Both the position numbers and the translations under genes were made by a program. Below the pieces are notes generated by a model that worked only from the letters and a program-made list of their open reading frames with translations, had not been told where the DNA came from and ran no database searches. Positions 7,722 to 16,804 of a DNA stretch of 64,000 nt are shown here, one piece after another; position 1 is the first letter of the stretch, and each line of letters opens with the position of its first letter. Origin of the DNA: Labilithrix luteola (GTDB lineage: Bacteria > Myxococcota_A > Polyangia > Polyangiales > Polyangiaceae). Location: the NCBI RefSeq assembly GCF_001263205.1, contig NZ_CP012333.1, positions 11,327,501-11,391,500 on the forward strand, read 5' to 3'.

Positions 7722-8798
7722 ATGAAGATCCTCTACGGCGTGGTGGGCGAGGGTATGGGGCACGCGATGAGGTCCAGGGTCATTCTGGAGCATCTCGTCT
7801 CGCACGATCACGAGGTCGAGATCATGGCCTCGGGCCGCGCCGTGGATTTCTTGTCGAAGCGCTTCGACGGAGTGAACCGCATCCACGGTTTGCACATGAT
7901 CTACGAGGAAAACCAGGTGCGCATCGGCAAGACGGCGCTCTCGAACGTCGTTGGCGGCGCGACAGGGCTGCCGAAAAACATCGCCGCCTACTTCGACATC
8001 TTCACGAGCTTTCGTCCGCAGGCGGTCATCAGCGACTTCGAATCGTGGACGTACCTCTACGCGAAGACGCACCGGCTCCCCATCTTGTCGATCGACAACA
8101 TGCAGATCATCAATCGCTGCACGTTGCCTGAGCCGATCATCGAAGGGCATGCCGCGGAGTTCCAGCTCACCAAGACCTTCATCAAGAGCAAGCTCCCCTT
8201 CTGCGACGAGTACTTCATCACCACGTTCTTCCGGCCGCCGGTTCGCAAAGAGAAGACGCGCCTCTTCCCACCGATTCTCCGCCCCGAGATCCTGAACGCG
8301 AATCGCCGCGCGGGTGAGCACTTGCTCGTCTACACCACGGGCGAAGGCAACCAGAGCCTCGCCGAAACGCTGCGACGGACCGGGTTCGAGTGCCGGATCT
8401 ACGGCATGAAGCGAAACCTCGCGAAGGAGGAGGTCGACGGCAACCTACGCTTCCAGCCCTTCAGCGAGGACAAGTTCATCGACGACCTCGCCTCGAGTCG
8501 CGCCGTGATCGCCGGCGGCGGCTTCACGCTCATGGGGGAGGCGGTGTACCTCCAAAAGCCAATGCTCGCCGTGCCGCTCGCTCGGCAGTTCGAGCAGGTT
8601 CTCAACGCGCGCTACCTCGAGCTCGAAGGCTACGGGCGTTATGCCGCGAACCTCGACGATCCGAAGACCATCCTCGACTTCGTCGCAGCCCTCCCGACGT
8701 ACGAGGCGAAGCTCGCGAGCTACACGCAAAACGGCAACAAGGAGGTCCTCGGCGCCCTCGACGAGTGGCTCGACAAGGCCGAGGCCGGCGTTCTCTAG
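7722..8798 (+). CDS. MJ1255-type glycosyltransferase
   Basis: A 358-residue GT-B glycosyltransferase starting at ATG 7722. The N-terminus MKILYGVVGEGMGHAMRS has the Gly-rich loop and His seen in MurG-like and MJ1255/VC2487 family proteins. The C-terminal donor-binding part has IAGGGFTLMGEAVYLQKPML (about residues 263-282) and VPLARQFEQ, the typical nucleotide-sugar pocket with E/Q residues. It probably transfers a sugar to a surface glycan or lipid. The frame is open further upstream but has no ribosome site or sense there. Two short direct copies of attctctaggg surround the stop codon region (8789-8814). Confidence 0.8.
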   Translation: MKILYGVVGEGMGHAMRSRVILEHLVSHDHEVEIMASGRAVDFLSKRFDGVNRIHGLHMIYEENQVRIGKTALSNVVGGATGLPKNIAAYFDIFTSFRPQAVISDFESWTYLYAKTHRLPILSIDNMQIINRCTLPEPIIEGHAAEFQLTKTFIKSKLPFCDEYFITTFFRPPVRKEKTRLFPPILRPEILNANRRAGEHLLVYTTGEGNQSLAETLRRTGFECRIYGMKRNLAKEEVDGNLRFQPFSEDKFIDDLASSRAVIAGGGFTLMGEAVYLQKPMLAVPLARQFEQVLNARYLELEGYGRYAANLDDPKTILDFVAALPTYEAKLASYTQNGNKEVLGALDEWLDKAEAGVL

Positions 8799-9081
8799 GG
8801 GCATTCTCTAGGGCTCGAGCTCAGGAGCGAGCGTTCGCGATTCACGCGGACGATGCGCGCGCCGGAGCGACCGTACATCGCACGAACACGTTCCGCACGC
8901 GCAAGAGACCCCTCGCAGTCGCTGCGGGCACCACGATCGTCGGCAGCTGCTGCTTCACGTCTCCTGCACACATATCGACGCTGGCATCGCGTTTCGCATG
9001 AACGCACGCGACCTCGTGTCCAATTGAAACGCGGTCCACACGACGTAGCTCTCCATGGGGCCAGTTCCATGAGGAGCCATC

Positions 9082-10266
9082 GTGTTCACGAACCTCGCCG
9101 TCGTCCTCCCTGCCATCGTCCACCTGCGGTCGGGCGCAGCCGCCGAAAGCGCAGCGGCGATGGCCGTCCAGGCGACGGACGAGAGCCCCGGAGCGAGGTC
9201 CCCGAGCGCGTCACCGGAGGCGAGCACGACTCCGACGTCTGCCCCACCAGTTGACCCCGCGAGTGCTCCTCCTCCATGCGTGCCTGTTCCCTGCATCGAC
9301 GAGGAGCACGCGGAGTTCGGCAACCGCACGCTGAAGGGCCACACCTTCCTCTATCCGCAGCTCATTCCGTCGGCCTTCGTCACGTCGTTCGTCGGCATCC
9401 GGGGCGGCATCCGCAACTACACGGTCGACAATCTGCCGACCGACGTGCCCGATCATCCTTCGATCAAACTGGAGCTCTTCGGTCTCGGCATCGGCATCGA
9501 GCTCGGCATCAAGCTCACCGACTGGCTCAGCGTCGAAGCGGTCGGCGGCGGCCGTACGCTCATCGGCAGCAACGTCCCCGCGCTTGTCTACAACGGCGCA
9601 ACCTACGCTTACGAAGGAAGACTCGGTTTCCTCTTCCGTCTTTTGCGACTCGAGAGCAGCGGCACGCAGGTGGGCGCTCGCATCGGTGCGGGTTATTCGA
9701 GCGGCGTGGTGACGAGCCTCGCGCCGCTGCTACGCGCGACGAACCAGCCCATCGCCGTCGAGGATGTCGTCGACGGCAACATCGGCCAGCTCATCAAGAC
9801 GAACATCCAGACGCTCGACGTGCGAGGTTCGCTCGTCGGCGCGCAGGCCTTCGGCGACATGTTCGGCCTGCAGCTCGAGGTAGCACTCAGCCGCTACGAA
9901 TTCCGCGTGGAGCCCTACGACTTCGCGACCAACACGCGACTCGAGAACAACCGCGGACTCTTCGAGTTCGACGTCGGCGCCGCCTTCAGCGTCGACCTCG
10001 CGCCGCGAATCAAGTTCCTGCCGCTCGCAGCGATGGTCGAGTACCAGATGGTCAACGCGCCGGCGACGACCCAGCTCGTGGCATCGACGGGCACTGACAC
10101 CTTCCACAACCTGGCCGCGGGGATCTACTGGTCCGGCCAGCGTCATCTGCAGCTCGGTCTCATCGGCCAGATTCAGCTCGGTCTCGCGCCGCTTCAGACC
10201 AATGTGGGGGAGTCCTCACGGCCCACGAGCGACACCACCTCACTCGTGCTTCGGTACGTTTGGTGA
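9082..10266 (+). CDS. Outer-membrane beta-barrel-like protein
   Basis: A 394-residue protein with a GTG start preceded by GAGGAG. An N-terminal hydrophobic/Ala-rich region and a Pro/Ser/Thr-rich linker (to about residue 75) precede a C-terminal region of alternating amphipathic strands (LELFGLGIGIELGIKL, VGARIGAGYSSG, LGLIGQIQLGLAP). It ends in LVLRYVW, an aromatic last residue typical of barrels recognised by the BAM assembly machine. Two Cys at the linker end (PPCVPVPC) are unusual for a barrel. Function is unknown. The amidohydrolase gene follows within 20 bp and may be co-transcribed. Confidence 0.65.
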   Translation: MFTNLAVVLPAIVHLRSGAAAESAAAMAVQATDESPGARSPSASPEASTTPTSAPPVDPASAPPPCVPVPCIDEEHAEFGNRTLKGHTFLYPQLIPSAFVTSFVGIRGGIRNYTVDNLPTDVPDHPSIKLELFGLGIGIELGIKLTDWLSVEAVGGGRTLIGSNVPALVYNGATYAYEGRLGFLFRLLRLESSGTQVGARIGAGYSSGVVTSLAPLLRATNQPIAVEDVVDGNIGQLIKTNIQTLDVRGSLVGAQAFGDMFGLQLEVALSRYEFRVEPYDFATNTRLENNRGLFEFDVGAAFSVDLAPRIKFLPLAAMVEYQMVNAPATTQLVASTGTDTFHNLAAGIYWSGQRHLQLGLIGQIQLGLAPLQTNVGESSRPTSDTTSLVLRYVW

Positions 10267-10286
10267 CGAGGCGAAAGGAAGCCGAG

Positions 10287-12038
10287 ATGTACCGGTCGAA
10301 AGTGTTCGTCGTCGTCACCGCACTCGCCTTCTCGTGCGCTGCATCGTGCACTCCGCACGTGAAGATCCAGGAGCAGCCTCTCACGATGGCGCCCGAGCCC
10401 GCCGACACGATCTTCGTCGGCGGGCACATCCTCACGATGGACCCGAAGCTCCCGACGGTCGAAGCGGTCGCCGTGCGTGGGAGCGGCATCATGGTGGTCG
10501 GCAAGCGTGAAGAGGCCATGAAGCGCCGCGGCGTCGACACCAAGGTCGTCGACCTCCAGGGCAAGACACTCTTGCCCGGCTTCATCGATGCCCACGGCTC
10601 GATCACCAACGTCGCCACACGCCTCGACCACGTGAACCTGTCGCCGCCACCGCTCGGCACCGTGCGTTCCATTGCCGACATCCAGAGCGAGCTTCGAAAA
10701 GCGATGGCCGCACGCCCCGTCCTTCCGGGTCGGTGGCTCGTGGGCGATGGCTACGATCAATCGCAGCTCGTCGACAAGCGCGCCCCCACACGCGAAGAAC
10801 TCGATGCGGTCTCGAAAGACGTCCCGATCGCGCTCGTCCACGCCACGCGGACCGAGATGACGGCGAACTCTGCAGCCCTCGCGGCTGCGAAGATCACAGC
10901 CGGGACGCCCGATCCGCCAGGTGGAACGATCGTGCGTCGAGCGGGCAGCCAGGAGCCGACGGGCATCGTCCAGCAGCGCGCGGTCATCACACTCAGGACA
11001 GCCATGCCCGAAGTGCCGATGGACGAGCGGCTCGCGATGCTCGACCGCGCGCAGGATCTCTATGCCTCGTTCGGCGTGACCACGGCCAAAGACGGGGGAA
11101 CGACCACCGCCGACATGGCACTGTTCAATCACGCCGTCCTCGCAGGCCGACTGAAGATCGACGTCGTCGCGTATCCCATCGCCGAGGAAGCGGAGCGCGC
11201 ATCCGTCGCTCAATCGCTCGGCGTCTATCGAGGAAACTTCAAGGTCGGCGGCTTCGAGCTCGTGGTCGACGGCTCACTTCCGACGCAGACCGCCTTCCTC
11301 AACGAGCCCTACGCCACGCCGCCCGAGGGCAAAGGCACGGACTATCGAGGCATGCCCGCGCTGACCGATCCCGTGCTGGCCAACTACCTTCGCACCGCCT
11401 TCTCGCGAAGGCTCCAGGTCGTCGCACACGTCACCGGCGACGCCGCTGCCGATCGTTTCCTCGACGCCGTGGCGGCGGCCTCGAAGTTCGTACCGAAGAC
11501 GTTCGACCACCGGCCCGTGCTCGTGGGAGGACAGGTGCTCACCGAAGCCCAGCTCGCGCGCATGAAAGAGCTGAGCGTGACGCCATCGTTCTTCGCTGCC
11601 GAGACGTACTTCTGGGGCGATTTCGATCGCACCGTGCTCGGTAGCGAGCGCGCAAACCGCCTGGTCCCAGCCCAGTCCGCACTCCAGCACGGCCTCCGCG
11701 TCACCTTCGCCAACGAGTCGCCGATCGCGCCTCCCGACATCCTCGGCGCCATGTGGGCGGCGACCGCGCGCATCACGCGCAGCGGCGAGACGCTCGGCGC
11801 CGAGCAACGCGTGAGCATCGACGCGGCTCTTCGCGCGGTCACCGTCGAGGCGGCCTGGCAGTCGCGCGAGGAGGACCGGAAGGGCATGCTCAAACCCGAC
11901 CTCGCGGCCGACTTCGTGATCCTCTCCGCCAATCCGCTCGAGGTTGGTCCTGATGCGCTCAAGAACATCGCGGTGGTCGAGACCATCAAGGGCGGCAAGA
12001 CGATCTACCAGCGTGGGCAAGCCGCGCCGAAGAGGTAG
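10287..12038 (+). CDS. YtcJ-like amidohydrolase, exported, with altered catalytic residues
   Basis: A 583-residue protein starting at ATG 10287 after AAGGAA. A signal-like N-terminus has Cys21 in a weak lipobox. The rest follows the amidohydrolase-3 (YtcJ) pattern: DTIFVGGHILTMDPKLPTVEAVAV, TLLPGFIDAH (His103), VDGSLPTQTAFLNEPYA and TGDAAADRF. Several usual metal or catalytic positions look changed. The second His of HxH is Ser105 (DAHGS), the expected RIEH segment reads DHRPV, and the expected SD(x)P segment reads NESPI. It may have a shifted specificity or be inactive. It sits between a barrel protein and a dehydrogenase on the same strand. Confidence 0.75.
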   Translation: MYRSKVFVVVTALAFSCAASCTPHVKIQEQPLTMAPEPADTIFVGGHILTMDPKLPTVEAVAVRGSGIMVVGKREEAMKRRGVDTKVVDLQGKTLLPGFIDAHGSITNVATRLDHVNLSPPPLGTVRSIADIQSELRKAMAARPVLPGRWLVGDGYDQSQLVDKRAPTREELDAVSKDVPIALVHATRTEMTANSAALAAAKITAGTPDPPGGTIVRRAGSQEPTGIVQQRAVITLRTAMPEVPMDERLAMLDRAQDLYASFGVTTAKDGGTTTADMALFNHAVLAGRLKIDVVAYPIAEEAERASVAQSLGVYRGNFKVGGFELVVDGSLPTQTAFLNEPYATPPEGKGTDYRGMPALTDPVLANYLRTAFSRRLQVVAHVTGDAAADRFLDAVAAASKFVPKTFDHRPVLVGGQVLTEAQLARMKELSVTPSFFAAETYFWGDFDRTVLGSERANRLVPAQSALQHGLRVTFANESPIAPPDILGAMWAATARITRSGETLGAEQRVSIDAALRAVTVEAAWQSREEDRKGMLKPDLAADFVILSANPLEVGPDALKNIAVVETIKGGKTIYQRGQAAPKR

Positions 12039-12047
12039 AGTGCTCGC

Positions 12048-12899
12048 ATGATCGCGTTCTACGGCATGGGCCTTCTCGGTTCGAACTTCGTCCGAGCGCT
12101 TCGACGTCACGGCGAAGACGTCAAAGTGTGGAACCGCACGGCGGCCAAGGCGGCTGCGCTCGAGCCGCTCGGCGCGAAGGTCGTGTCCGATCCCGCCGAG
12201 GCCGCGCGCGGGGCGCAGCGCATTCACTTGACCCTGTCGGACGACGCCGCGGTCGACGACGTCCTCGAGCGCGCGAGGCCCGGCTTCGCGCAGGGAGCCA
12301 TCATCGTCGATCACACGACGACCTCGCCGAAGGGCGTCGTCGCCCGCGTCGCACGCTGGACCGAACGCGGCTTCGTGTTCGTGCATGCCCCGGTCTTCAT
12401 GGGCCCGCAGAACGCGCTCGAGTCGACCGGATTGATGCTCGTTTCGGGTGATCCGAAGCGCATCGACGCCGTGAAGTCCAGCCTCGAGAAGATGACCGGG
12501 ACGCTGTTGAACCTCGGCCCGCGCGTCGACAAAGCTGCGGCGTTCAAGCTCCTCGGCAACCTCTACTTGATGTCGCTCACCACGGGCCTCGCCGAGATGT
12601 TCGCGCTCGGAAAGGCGCTCGGGATTCCCGCGTCCGAAGCGGCCACGTTGTTCCAGCACTTCAATCCCGGCGCCACGATCAGCGCGCGCGTGAAGCGCAT
12701 GCTCGAGGCGAAGTTCGCGAGCCCGTCGTGGGAGCTCTCGATGGCTCGCAAAGACGCGCGCCTCATGATCGACGCAGCCTCCGAGGCCGGCGTTCCGCTC
12801 GCCATCCTGCCCGCCATCGCGAAGCGCATGGACGCCGTCATTGCCGAGGGGCACGGCAACGAAGACTGGACGATCCTCGCGAAGGACGCGCTGGAGTAA
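12048..12899 (+). CDS. Beta-hydroxyacid dehydrogenase family NAD(P) oxidoreductase
   Basis: A 283-residue member of the 3-hydroxyisobutyrate/6-phosphogluconate dehydrogenase superfamily. The Rossmann motif is GMGLLGSNF (6-14), the substrate-loop signature is DHTTTSPKG (89-96 region), and the catalytic lysine is Lys167 with Asn171 in KLLGNLYLMS. The second half is the expected all-helical domain. Such enzymes oxidise small beta-hydroxyacids or reduce semialdehydes in the cytosol; the substrate here is not predictable. It starts 9 bp after the amidohydrolase stop, so the two are probably one transcript. Confidence 0.85.
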   Translation: MIAFYGMGLLGSNFVRALRRHGEDVKVWNRTAAKAAALEPLGAKVVSDPAEAARGAQRIHLTLSDDAAVDDVLERARPGFAQGAIIVDHTTTSPKGVVARVARWTERGFVFVHAPVFMGPQNALESTGLMLVSGDPKRIDAVKSSLEKMTGTLLNLGPRVDKAAAFKLLGNLYLMSLTTGLAEMFALGKALGIPASEAATLFQHFNPGATISARVKRMLEAKFASPSWELSMARKDARLMIDAASEAGVPLAILPAIAKRMDAVIAEGHGNEDWTILAKDALE

Positions 12900-12917
12900 C
12901 GAATCGTACTCGCGGAT

Positions 12918-13664
12918 TCAGATGTTGCCGTAGCGTGAACGCAGATCGGGAAGGGCCGCGGCCATGGCGTCGCGGCACTGCTCGCGCAGCACGGCGAAGT
13001 CACCGTCGGCGAGGCCGGCGGTCGGCACCGGCGGCAGGATCTTCGCGCACGCGCGCGCCTTGCCGAACCACTTGGAGTGCTTCGGCCTCATCTGACGCGT
13101 GCCGGCGATGACGACGGGAAGCACCGGCACCTGCGCTTTGATGGCGAGCTGGAACGCGCCGTCTTTGAACGGCAAGAGCTCGCCGTCTTTCGAGCGCGTG
13201 CCCTCGGGGAACAGCATCACCGGGATTCCCCCGGCGAGCGCCATCTCGCACTCGCGCATCATCGACCGCACGCTCTCGCCGTGGCCACGCCGAAGCTTGA
13301 TGTCGCCACCGAGCTCCATGGCCCAGCCCGTCAGCGGTGGCTTGAACAGCTCCTCTTTCGCCACCCAGCGCATGTCCCATGGAAGCCACGAGAGCAGAAA
13401 GGGATCGGCCTGGGACTCGTGGTTCGCGATGACCACGTACGGCTTCTGGAGGATGTCGGCCGGAGCCTCTCCCTCGATGTCGAAGTGCCAGAGCGGCGTG
13501 AGCCTTCCCGCGGTTCGCCCCAGGCGGCGCATCCAGCGCCCGGGCAGGCGCTGGGTGGGATCCGCGCGGTGGCGATAGCGCGAGACGGCCATGATCGGCA
13601 GAAAGCCGAGCACGGTCAGACCGAACTCGGCATAGGTGTAAATCCCCGCGGCGGCGTGCGGCAC
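12918..13664 (-). CDS. plsC: 1-acyl-sn-glycerol-3-phosphate acyltransferase
   Basis: A 248-residue acyltransferase of the PlsC family, which converts lysophosphatidic acid to phosphatidic acid at the inner membrane. The catalytic motif NHESQAD (81-87, the NHx4D box) and the acceptor-phosphate motif FPEGTRS (152-158) are intact. A hydrophobic stretch at 9-27 is the likely membrane segment. The start is a GTG at 13664. It converges with the dehydrogenase gene, leaving 18 bp between stops. The peptide deformylase gene lies upstream on the same strand, 63 bp away. Confidence 0.88.
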   Translation of the reverse strand: MPHAAAGIYTYAEFGLTVLGFLPIMAVSRYRHRADPTQRLPGRWMRRLGRTAGRLTPLWHFDIEGEAPADILQKPYVVIANHESQADPFLLSWLPWDMRWVAKEELFKPPLTGWAMELGGDIKLRRGHGESVRSMMRECEMALAGGIPVMLFPEGTRSKDGELLPFKDGAFQLAIKAQVPVLPVVIAGTRQMRPKHSKWFGKARACAKILPPVPTAGLADGDFAVLREQCRDAMAAALPDLRSRYGNI

Positions 13665-13727
13665 GCGTCACTACATAGCAGAACCGCGGCCGTCTCGTCG
13701 GCGCCTTGCGCAAACTCCGAGCGCGCG

Positions 13728-14309
13728 TCAGATGCCAAGCGCGCGCCGGATGTCGGCGATCGACTTGCCGGCGTACTGCTCCTTGGCATGCCCCACGGTG
13801 GCGAACGAGCGGCTCATCATGCGGTCGATGTAGAGCGTGCCGTTCAGGTGATCGACCTCGTGCTGCAAGATCCGCGCGGGCCAGCCGCGCACGCGCCACG
13901 TCTGCGCCTCTCCGTTCTCGTCCAGACCGTTGACCTCGACCTCACGGCTGCGCTCGACGAGTGCCACGTAGCCCGTAACGCTGAGACAGCCTTCGAGGAA
14001 CGTCACCTTCTCGTCCCCGATGGCCTTCAGCACGGGGTTGACGAAGACCCGCGTGTCGAACGGAACGCGCTCTCGTTCTTTGCGCTCTGCGTCGGTGAGG
14101 TTCGCGAGAAGCTCTTCGCGATCCTCGAGCACGATGACACGGAGCGGCACGCCGATCTGAGGCGCCGCGAGGCCAACGCCGGGCGCCTCCCGCATCGTTG
14201 CGATCATGACCTCGACGAGGTCCTTGAATGCGGGTGTATCGAGCCGGTCGGACGGAACGTCCTGCGCACGACCACGAAGTACGGGCGCACCAGTCTGAAC
14301 GATGTTCAT
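13728..14309 (-). CDS. def: Peptide deformylase
   Basis: A 193-residue enzyme that removes the formyl group from nascent polypeptides. All three metal-site motifs are present: GVGLAAPQIG (44-53), EGCLS (106-110, metal-binding Cys108) and HEVDH (150-154, with catalytic Glu151). The length fits the family. The insertion between residues 62 and 82 (DREELLANLTDAERKERE) is charged, as in some type I/III deformylases. It starts at ATG 14309 and lacks the usual fmt neighbour in this window. Confidence 0.93.
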   Translation of the reverse strand: MNIVQTGAPVLRGRAQDVPSDRLDTPAFKDLVEVMIATMREAPGVGLAAPQIGVPLRVIVLEDREELLANLTDAERKERERVPFDTRVFVNPVLKAIGDEKVTFLEGCLSVTGYVALVERSREVEVNGLDENGEAQTWRVRGWPARILQHEVDHLNGTLYIDRMMSRSFATVGHAKEQYAGKSIADIRRALGI

Positions 14310-14401
14310 GGGGCCTTCGACGTCTCCTTCTCTCGGAGTCGTCGCACGACTCGACCCGGAAGGATACGGTGTTGACGCCTCTCGGGAGTGATGATTCTCA
14401 G

Positions 14402-14767
14402 ATGGTCATGGGAGAAACGAAGACCTACGCCGGCGGATGTCACTGCGGGAAGGTGCGCTACGAAGCGACGACCGACCTCGCGCAGGTGATCACCTGCAAT
14501 TGCTCGCACTGTTCGATGAGAGCGCCGATTCTCACCTTCGTACCGCCCGAGCAGTTCAAGCTCGTATGCGGCGACGAGGCGGAGCTCGGCGACTACCAAT
14601 TCAACAAGAAGAACATCCACCATCTCTTCTGCCAGCAGTGCGGCGTCGAGTCTTTCGCGTGGGGCACGGGCCCGAGCGGCAAGATGTATGCACTCAACGT
14701 GCGCTGCCTCGAAGGCGTCGACGTCTCGGCGCTCTCGCCCATGCAAGTCGACGGCAAATCACGCTGA
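14402..14767 (+). CDS. GFA (glutathione-dependent formaldehyde-activating) family protein
   Basis: A 121-residue zinc protein of the GFA/CENP-V fold. Zinc ligands are visible as GGCHCG (Cys13, Cys15), CNCSHC (Cys32, 34, 37 region) and FCQQCG (about 80-85). The fold was named for formaldehyde-glutathione condensation, but most members have no proven role, so the name is structural only. Two in-frame ATGs (14402 and 14408) follow a GGGAG about 12 bp upstream. The hydrolase gene begins 17 bp after its stop and both are probably co-transcribed. Confidence 0.82.
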   Translation: MVMGETKTYAGGCHCGKVRYEATTDLAQVITCNCSHCSMRAPILTFVPPEQFKLVCGDEAELGDYQFNKKNIHHLFCQQCGVESFAWGTGPSGKMYALNVRCLEGVDVSALSPMQVDGKSR

Positions 14768-14784
14768 CAACGGAGGTTCATGAC

Positions 14785-15636
14785 GTGGCTTCGGATCTCG
14801 ATACGATCGAAGAGACTCCTGCGCAGCGACGCAAGCGGCGCACGATCAAGCTCGTCATGAACCTCGTCTTTGCGGCCACCGCGTACGCTCTCGTCGTCCT
14901 CGGCGCGCGCCTGCTCCATCGACGCATCGTCTACCAGCCGCCCGAAGGTGCGCCTGCCGAGGTCCCCGAGGGAGCCACGCTGCTCACGGCGCGCGCCGCC
15001 GACGGCGTTCCCGTCAACGCGCTCGAGTTCGCGTCGCCGAAGGCCGCACGCACGATCGTGCATTTCCACGGCAACGCCGAGACGGCGGAAGACAACGCGT
15101 CGCTCGCTCGCGACTTCCGCCGGCGTGGGTTTTCCGTCGTGCTCGCGGAGTATCGCGGCTACGGCCGCTCGAAGGGAGCCCCGCCCACCGAAGAAGGGCT
15201 TTACCTCGACGCGGCAGCCATCCTCGACGCCCTCGCAGCACGCGGCGTCGGTCCCGAGCGCGTCGTGCTCTGGGGTCAGTCGCTCGGCACCGGCGTGGCC
15301 ACGGAGATGGCCAAGCGCGGGCGCGGAAGTCGTCTCGTGCTCGTCGCTCCGTTCACGTCGACCTATGAGCTCGGCAGGCGCGTCGTGCCGATCTTGCCGA
15401 TGTCCTACGTCATGGTCGATCGCTTCGACACGATCGAAAAGGCACCAAGCATCGGGCTCCCCACGCTCGTCGTGCACGGAAACATCGACGACGTCATCCC
15501 GATGGAGTTCGGCAAGCGCGTCAGCGAGGCCTTCCCGCACGCCACATTCCTCGAGGTCCCGGAAGGGCGCCACGACAACCTGTACAAGAACGCCTCCGTG
15601 GTCTCGGCCATCGCCAACCACGCGAGCGCGCCTTGA
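14785..15636 (+). CDS. Alpha/beta hydrolase with N-terminal membrane anchor
   Basis: A 283-residue protein of the BEM46/ABHD13-like serine hydrolase group. The GTG start has GGAGG 8 bp upstream. A basic leader precedes one membrane helix (about 26-44). The hydrolase core shows the oxyanion HGN (about 93), the nucleophile motif GQSLGTG (about 168-174), a likely acid in GNIDDVIP and the catalytic His in EGRHDNLY near 268. These enzymes hydrolyse lipid or thioester bonds at membranes; the substrate is unknown. It ends 25 bp before the stop of the convergent deacylase gene. Confidence 0.82.
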   Translation: MASDLDTIEETPAQRRKRRTIKLVMNLVFAATAYALVVLGARLLHRRIVYQPPEGAPAEVPEGATLLTARAADGVPVNALEFASPKAARTIVHFHGNAETAEDNASLARDFRRRGFSVVLAEYRGYGRSKGAPPTEEGLYLDAAAILDALAARGVGPERVVLWGQSLGTGVATEMAKRGRGSRLVLVAPFTSTYELGRRVVPILPMSYVMVDRFDTIEKAPSIGLPTLVVHGNIDDVIPMEFGKRVSEAFPHATFLEVPEGRHDNLYKNASVVSAIANHASAP

Positions 15637-15661
15637 CGCGTCTCGAAGGCGGGGCGCGTGC

Positions 15662-16804
15662 TCAATCCGGCTGGCGTTCGACCGTGAGCGTGCCCGTGCT
15701 CTGGCGAATGCGGCGATAGCCGAGCATGTGGAATACGTCGCGCGGGTAGAGCGACGCGGCGATGCGGTCGACGATGTAGCGTGTGGGGTTCTTCCCGTCG
15801 CGTTCGATGCCCGGCAAGAATGCGAGCACGCGATCGAGGTGCAGCTGGCGCAAGACCTCCGAAGCGCGCATGCGTGCAGGGCTCACGGCACGGCCCCAGA
15901 AAAATCCGTCCGCCCCCTGCCCTTGGTAGAGCGGCAACATGACGACTCCGTCGGCCGGCGCGCGAATCGCTCCGTTGCGATCGTGCGCGAGGAGCTGGCC
16001 GGCGTGCGCGTGGTCGAGGTTCTTGAAACCGGGGGCCATCACGAACGAGTCCTCCGGTGTGATGGCGTGGCGCGAGACGACCTCCATCACGCGCGGAAGA
16101 CTCCCGCGGCGACTCTCGAGGAGTGCATAGGCGGCGCGCGTCTCGGGCACCGAGCCTTCCTCGAAGAGCCCTGCGGTTTGTGACGCGAGGAGAACGACGG
16201 CCTCGAGATTGTCGATCGAGCCGGCATCGGCGTGCTGTCCGCCTTCGACAGCGAAGGTGACGACGCCGAGCTTCGTGCAGTACTCCGACAGGACGCCGTC
16301 GAGCTGCTCCTCGAGGCCCATGATGACGGGGAGAGGCAGGCCGCGCGTGAAGTTGCGCTGGCGAAGCGTGTCGCCGAAGAGCACGAACGGCACGCCGTGG
16401 GCGCTCGTCGTGTGCAAGTCGACGAGATAGACGGGGCCGCGCGCGCGCCCGATCGCCGAACGAATCGCATCGAGCAGATCGAGCTGTTCGAGATCTTCTG
16501 CGTCGAGCGCTTCGGACTTCTTCGATCGAACCTCGCCGATGTGGGCCTCGGTCCAAACGCGATTCATGTCGCGGAAGCGATAGCGACGCCCCTCGCGCAT
16601 CGCACCGAGGTTGCCGCCGAGCGCCAGATACTCGCCACGGATCTTCGTCTTCGACAGCAGCGCGAGGATGCGCTTGGCCGCTTCGATGCCCGCAGGCTCG
16701 TTGCCGTGAATCGCGCCCACGGTGATGAGGGTCGGCCCGGCATCGTGGCCGGTAAGACGACCGACTTCGCGTGTCTCGGCTAACTCTGGGACGGCGTTCG
16801 ACAT
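15662..16804 (-). CDS. Succinylglutamate desuccinylase/aspartoacylase-like deacylase
   Basis: A 380-residue zinc enzyme of the AstE/AspA (M14-like) family. Zinc ligands are seen in AIHGNEPAG (His33, Glu36) and DLHTTSAHG (His131). The family Arg/Asn signature is RFRDMNRVW (76-84), and a probable catalytic Glu lies in FAVEGG. Family members release acyl groups from amino-acid amides. Its ATG overlaps the stop of the GCS2 gene by one base (TGATG), indicating coupled translation. With an amide-bond-making ligase directly upstream, this enzyme may trim or recycle the ligase product. The C-terminal third is beta-rich as in AspA. Confidence 0.82.
   Translation of the reverse strand: MSNAVPELAETREVGRLTGHDAGPTLITVGAIHGNEPAGIEAAKRILALLSKTKIRGEYLALGGNLGAMREGRRYRFRDMNRVWTEAHIGEVRSKKSEALDAEDLEQLDLLDAIRSAIGRARGPVYLVDLHTTSAHGVPFVLFGDTLRQRNFTRGLPLPVIMGLEEQLDGVLSEYCTKLGVVTFAVEGGQHADAGSIDNLEAVVLLASQTAGLFEEGSVPETRAAYALLESRRGSLPRVMEVVSRHAITPEDSFVMAPGFKNLDHAHAGQLLAHDRNGAIRAPADGVVMLPLYQGQGADGFFWGRAVSPARMRASEVLRQLHLDRVLAFLPGIERDGKNPTRYIVDRIAASLYPRDVFHMLGYRRIRQSTGTLTVERQPD

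Noticed and set aside
13681..13712. Third copy of the 130-bp element (ccttgcgcaaactccg)
   Set aside because: Only about 16 bases match and neither the hairpin nor the inverted repeat is present.
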